This document shows positions 12,738-13,127 of a stretch of DNA of 13,127 nt, one piece after another (positions within the stretch are counted from its first letter, which is position 1; every line of letters begins with the position of its first letter). Made by a program: the position numbers and the translations under genes. The notes under the pieces are model-generated. The model was not told where the DNA came from. It saw nothing but the letters and a program-made list of their open reading frames with translations, and did not search any database. Origin of the DNA: Phormidesmis priestleyi (GTDB lineage Bacteria; Cyanobacteriota; Cyanobacteriia; Phormidesmidales; Phormidesmidaceae); contig QBMP01000108.1 in assembly GCA_003242115.1 (NCBI GenBank), forward strand, positions 1-13,127. The letters are read 5' to 3'.

Positions 12738-13127
12738 TTATCCAAGAATCTTCTGTAAGTTAATCAAGGTGCGCTGATTTTCGGCGGCGGTGCCGATGCT
12801 GATGCGCAGTCCGCCGCCAGTGTGGCGAACCAGGGTGCCCCTGGCTTTGAGCTGCTCGGATAGCTGCATGAGGCCGTTTGCCTGATCTTTGTCGGGTAAG
12901 GCGGTGAGGGCGCGTTGGCGAAGCCTCGCCGTTGGCGAATCGCTCAACCGAACATACACAAAGTTGCCCTGGCTGGGCCACACCTGCAAGCTCGAATTAT
13001 TGGCCAAGGCTGCTAGAAGCTTGCGCCTTTCGGTGAGGATCGTCGGGATTTGAGCGAGTAGCTGATCGGCGTGAGCGAGGGCGGTAAGGGCAGCGGCTTG
13101 AGAATGACTCGGTAAATTGTAGGGCAG
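12738..13127 (-). CDS. hisC: Histidinol-phosphate aminotransferase, C-terminal part
   Basis: The last 129 residues of a fold-type I PLP aminotransferase are present; the N-terminus and PLP lysine lie outside the window. Diagnostic HisC segments are LPYNLPSHSQAAALTAL (the PYN-SQ region), VWPSQGNFVYVRL, the LKARGTLVRHTGGGLRISIG block with the substrate-carboxylate-binding arginine, and TAAENQRTLINLQ. The enzyme makes histidinol phosphate from imidazole acetol phosphate in histidine synthesis. Between VYVRL and LKARG the chain is longer than usual, and this extra part includes SPTARLRQR encoded by the dispersed repeat at 12912-12940, apparently a tolerated in-frame insertion in a surface loop. 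Confidence 0.88.
   Translation of the reverse strand: MPYNLPSHSQAAALTALAHADQLLAQIPTILTERRKLLAALANNSSLQVWPSQGNFVYVRLSDSPTARLRQRALTALPDKDQANGLMQLSEQLKARGTLVRHTGGGLRISIGTAAENQRTLINLQKILG
12912..12940 (-). repeat. Dispersed 29-bp repeat, copy in hisC
   Basis: On the minus strand this reads ATTCGCCAACGGCGAGGC plus TTCGCCAACGC, 27/29 identical to 11101-11129, but in a different reading frame (DSPTARLRQR). Its GGCGA-AGCC-TCGCC-GTT-GGCGA units can fold two alternative hairpins. It resembles short palindromic repeats common in cyanobacterial genomes. Confidence 0.85.

Overview
The window looks like a cyanobacterial chromosome. The octamer GCGATCGC (HIP1) occurs about fifteen times, and the gene content fits: an NblB-like HEAT-repeat protein, a CyaC-type hybrid kinase/adenylate cyclase, and an AvaI-like restriction-modification pair. 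No rRNA, tRNA, CRISPR array, replication origin or intact transposon is visible.

Layout. (1) 1-442, minus: 5' part of an RsbW-like anti-sigma/ATPase gene that runs off the left edge. (2) 443-1477: about 1 kb of A+T-rich DNA with no convincing gene, but with a 13-bp-stem hairpin and a perfect 30-bp palindrome centred on HIP1. (3) 1478-4281: ordinary core genes, namely nblB-like (minus), an AEC-family permease (plus), a stand-alone receiver protein (minus) and peptide deformylase (plus). (4) 4402-about 7370: an acquired block. It starts with an integron attC-like site, continues with the 3' end of an IS903/IS5-type insertion sequence, and then carries a two-gene Type II restriction-modification operon of the AvaI/BsoBI family (predicted target CYCGRG). 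A second, weaker attC-like sequence follows. There is no HIP1 octamer from 4123 to 7929. (5) 7599-10961, minus: a 1120-residue protein with receiver, GAF, GAF, histidine kinase, receiver and adenylate cyclase domains, divergent from a GNAT acetyltransferase gene (plus). (6) 12022-12714: a hypothetical protein, convergent with the 3' part of hisC (minus, leaves the right edge).

How parts work together. The methylase and endonuclease overlap by ATGA and form one self-contained restriction-modification unit. No controller-protein gene is seen. The window contains a single CYCGRG site by eye, against roughly 13 expected at equal base frequencies, so the lineage has probably long been exposed to this specificity. 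The kinase-cyclase protein can by itself turn a phosphorelay signal into cAMP. The small receiver protein at 3284-3664 has no output domain and no kinase beside it.

Most noteworthy: the restriction-modification operon sits in an attC-marked, IS-scarred block, with a 14-bp inverted repeat at the attC core on one side and just after the endonuclease gene on the other. A 29-bp repeat is also embedded, in different reading frames, in the GNAT and hisC coding sequences. I did not find a wholly new defence system; the unusual part is the genomic packaging of a known one.
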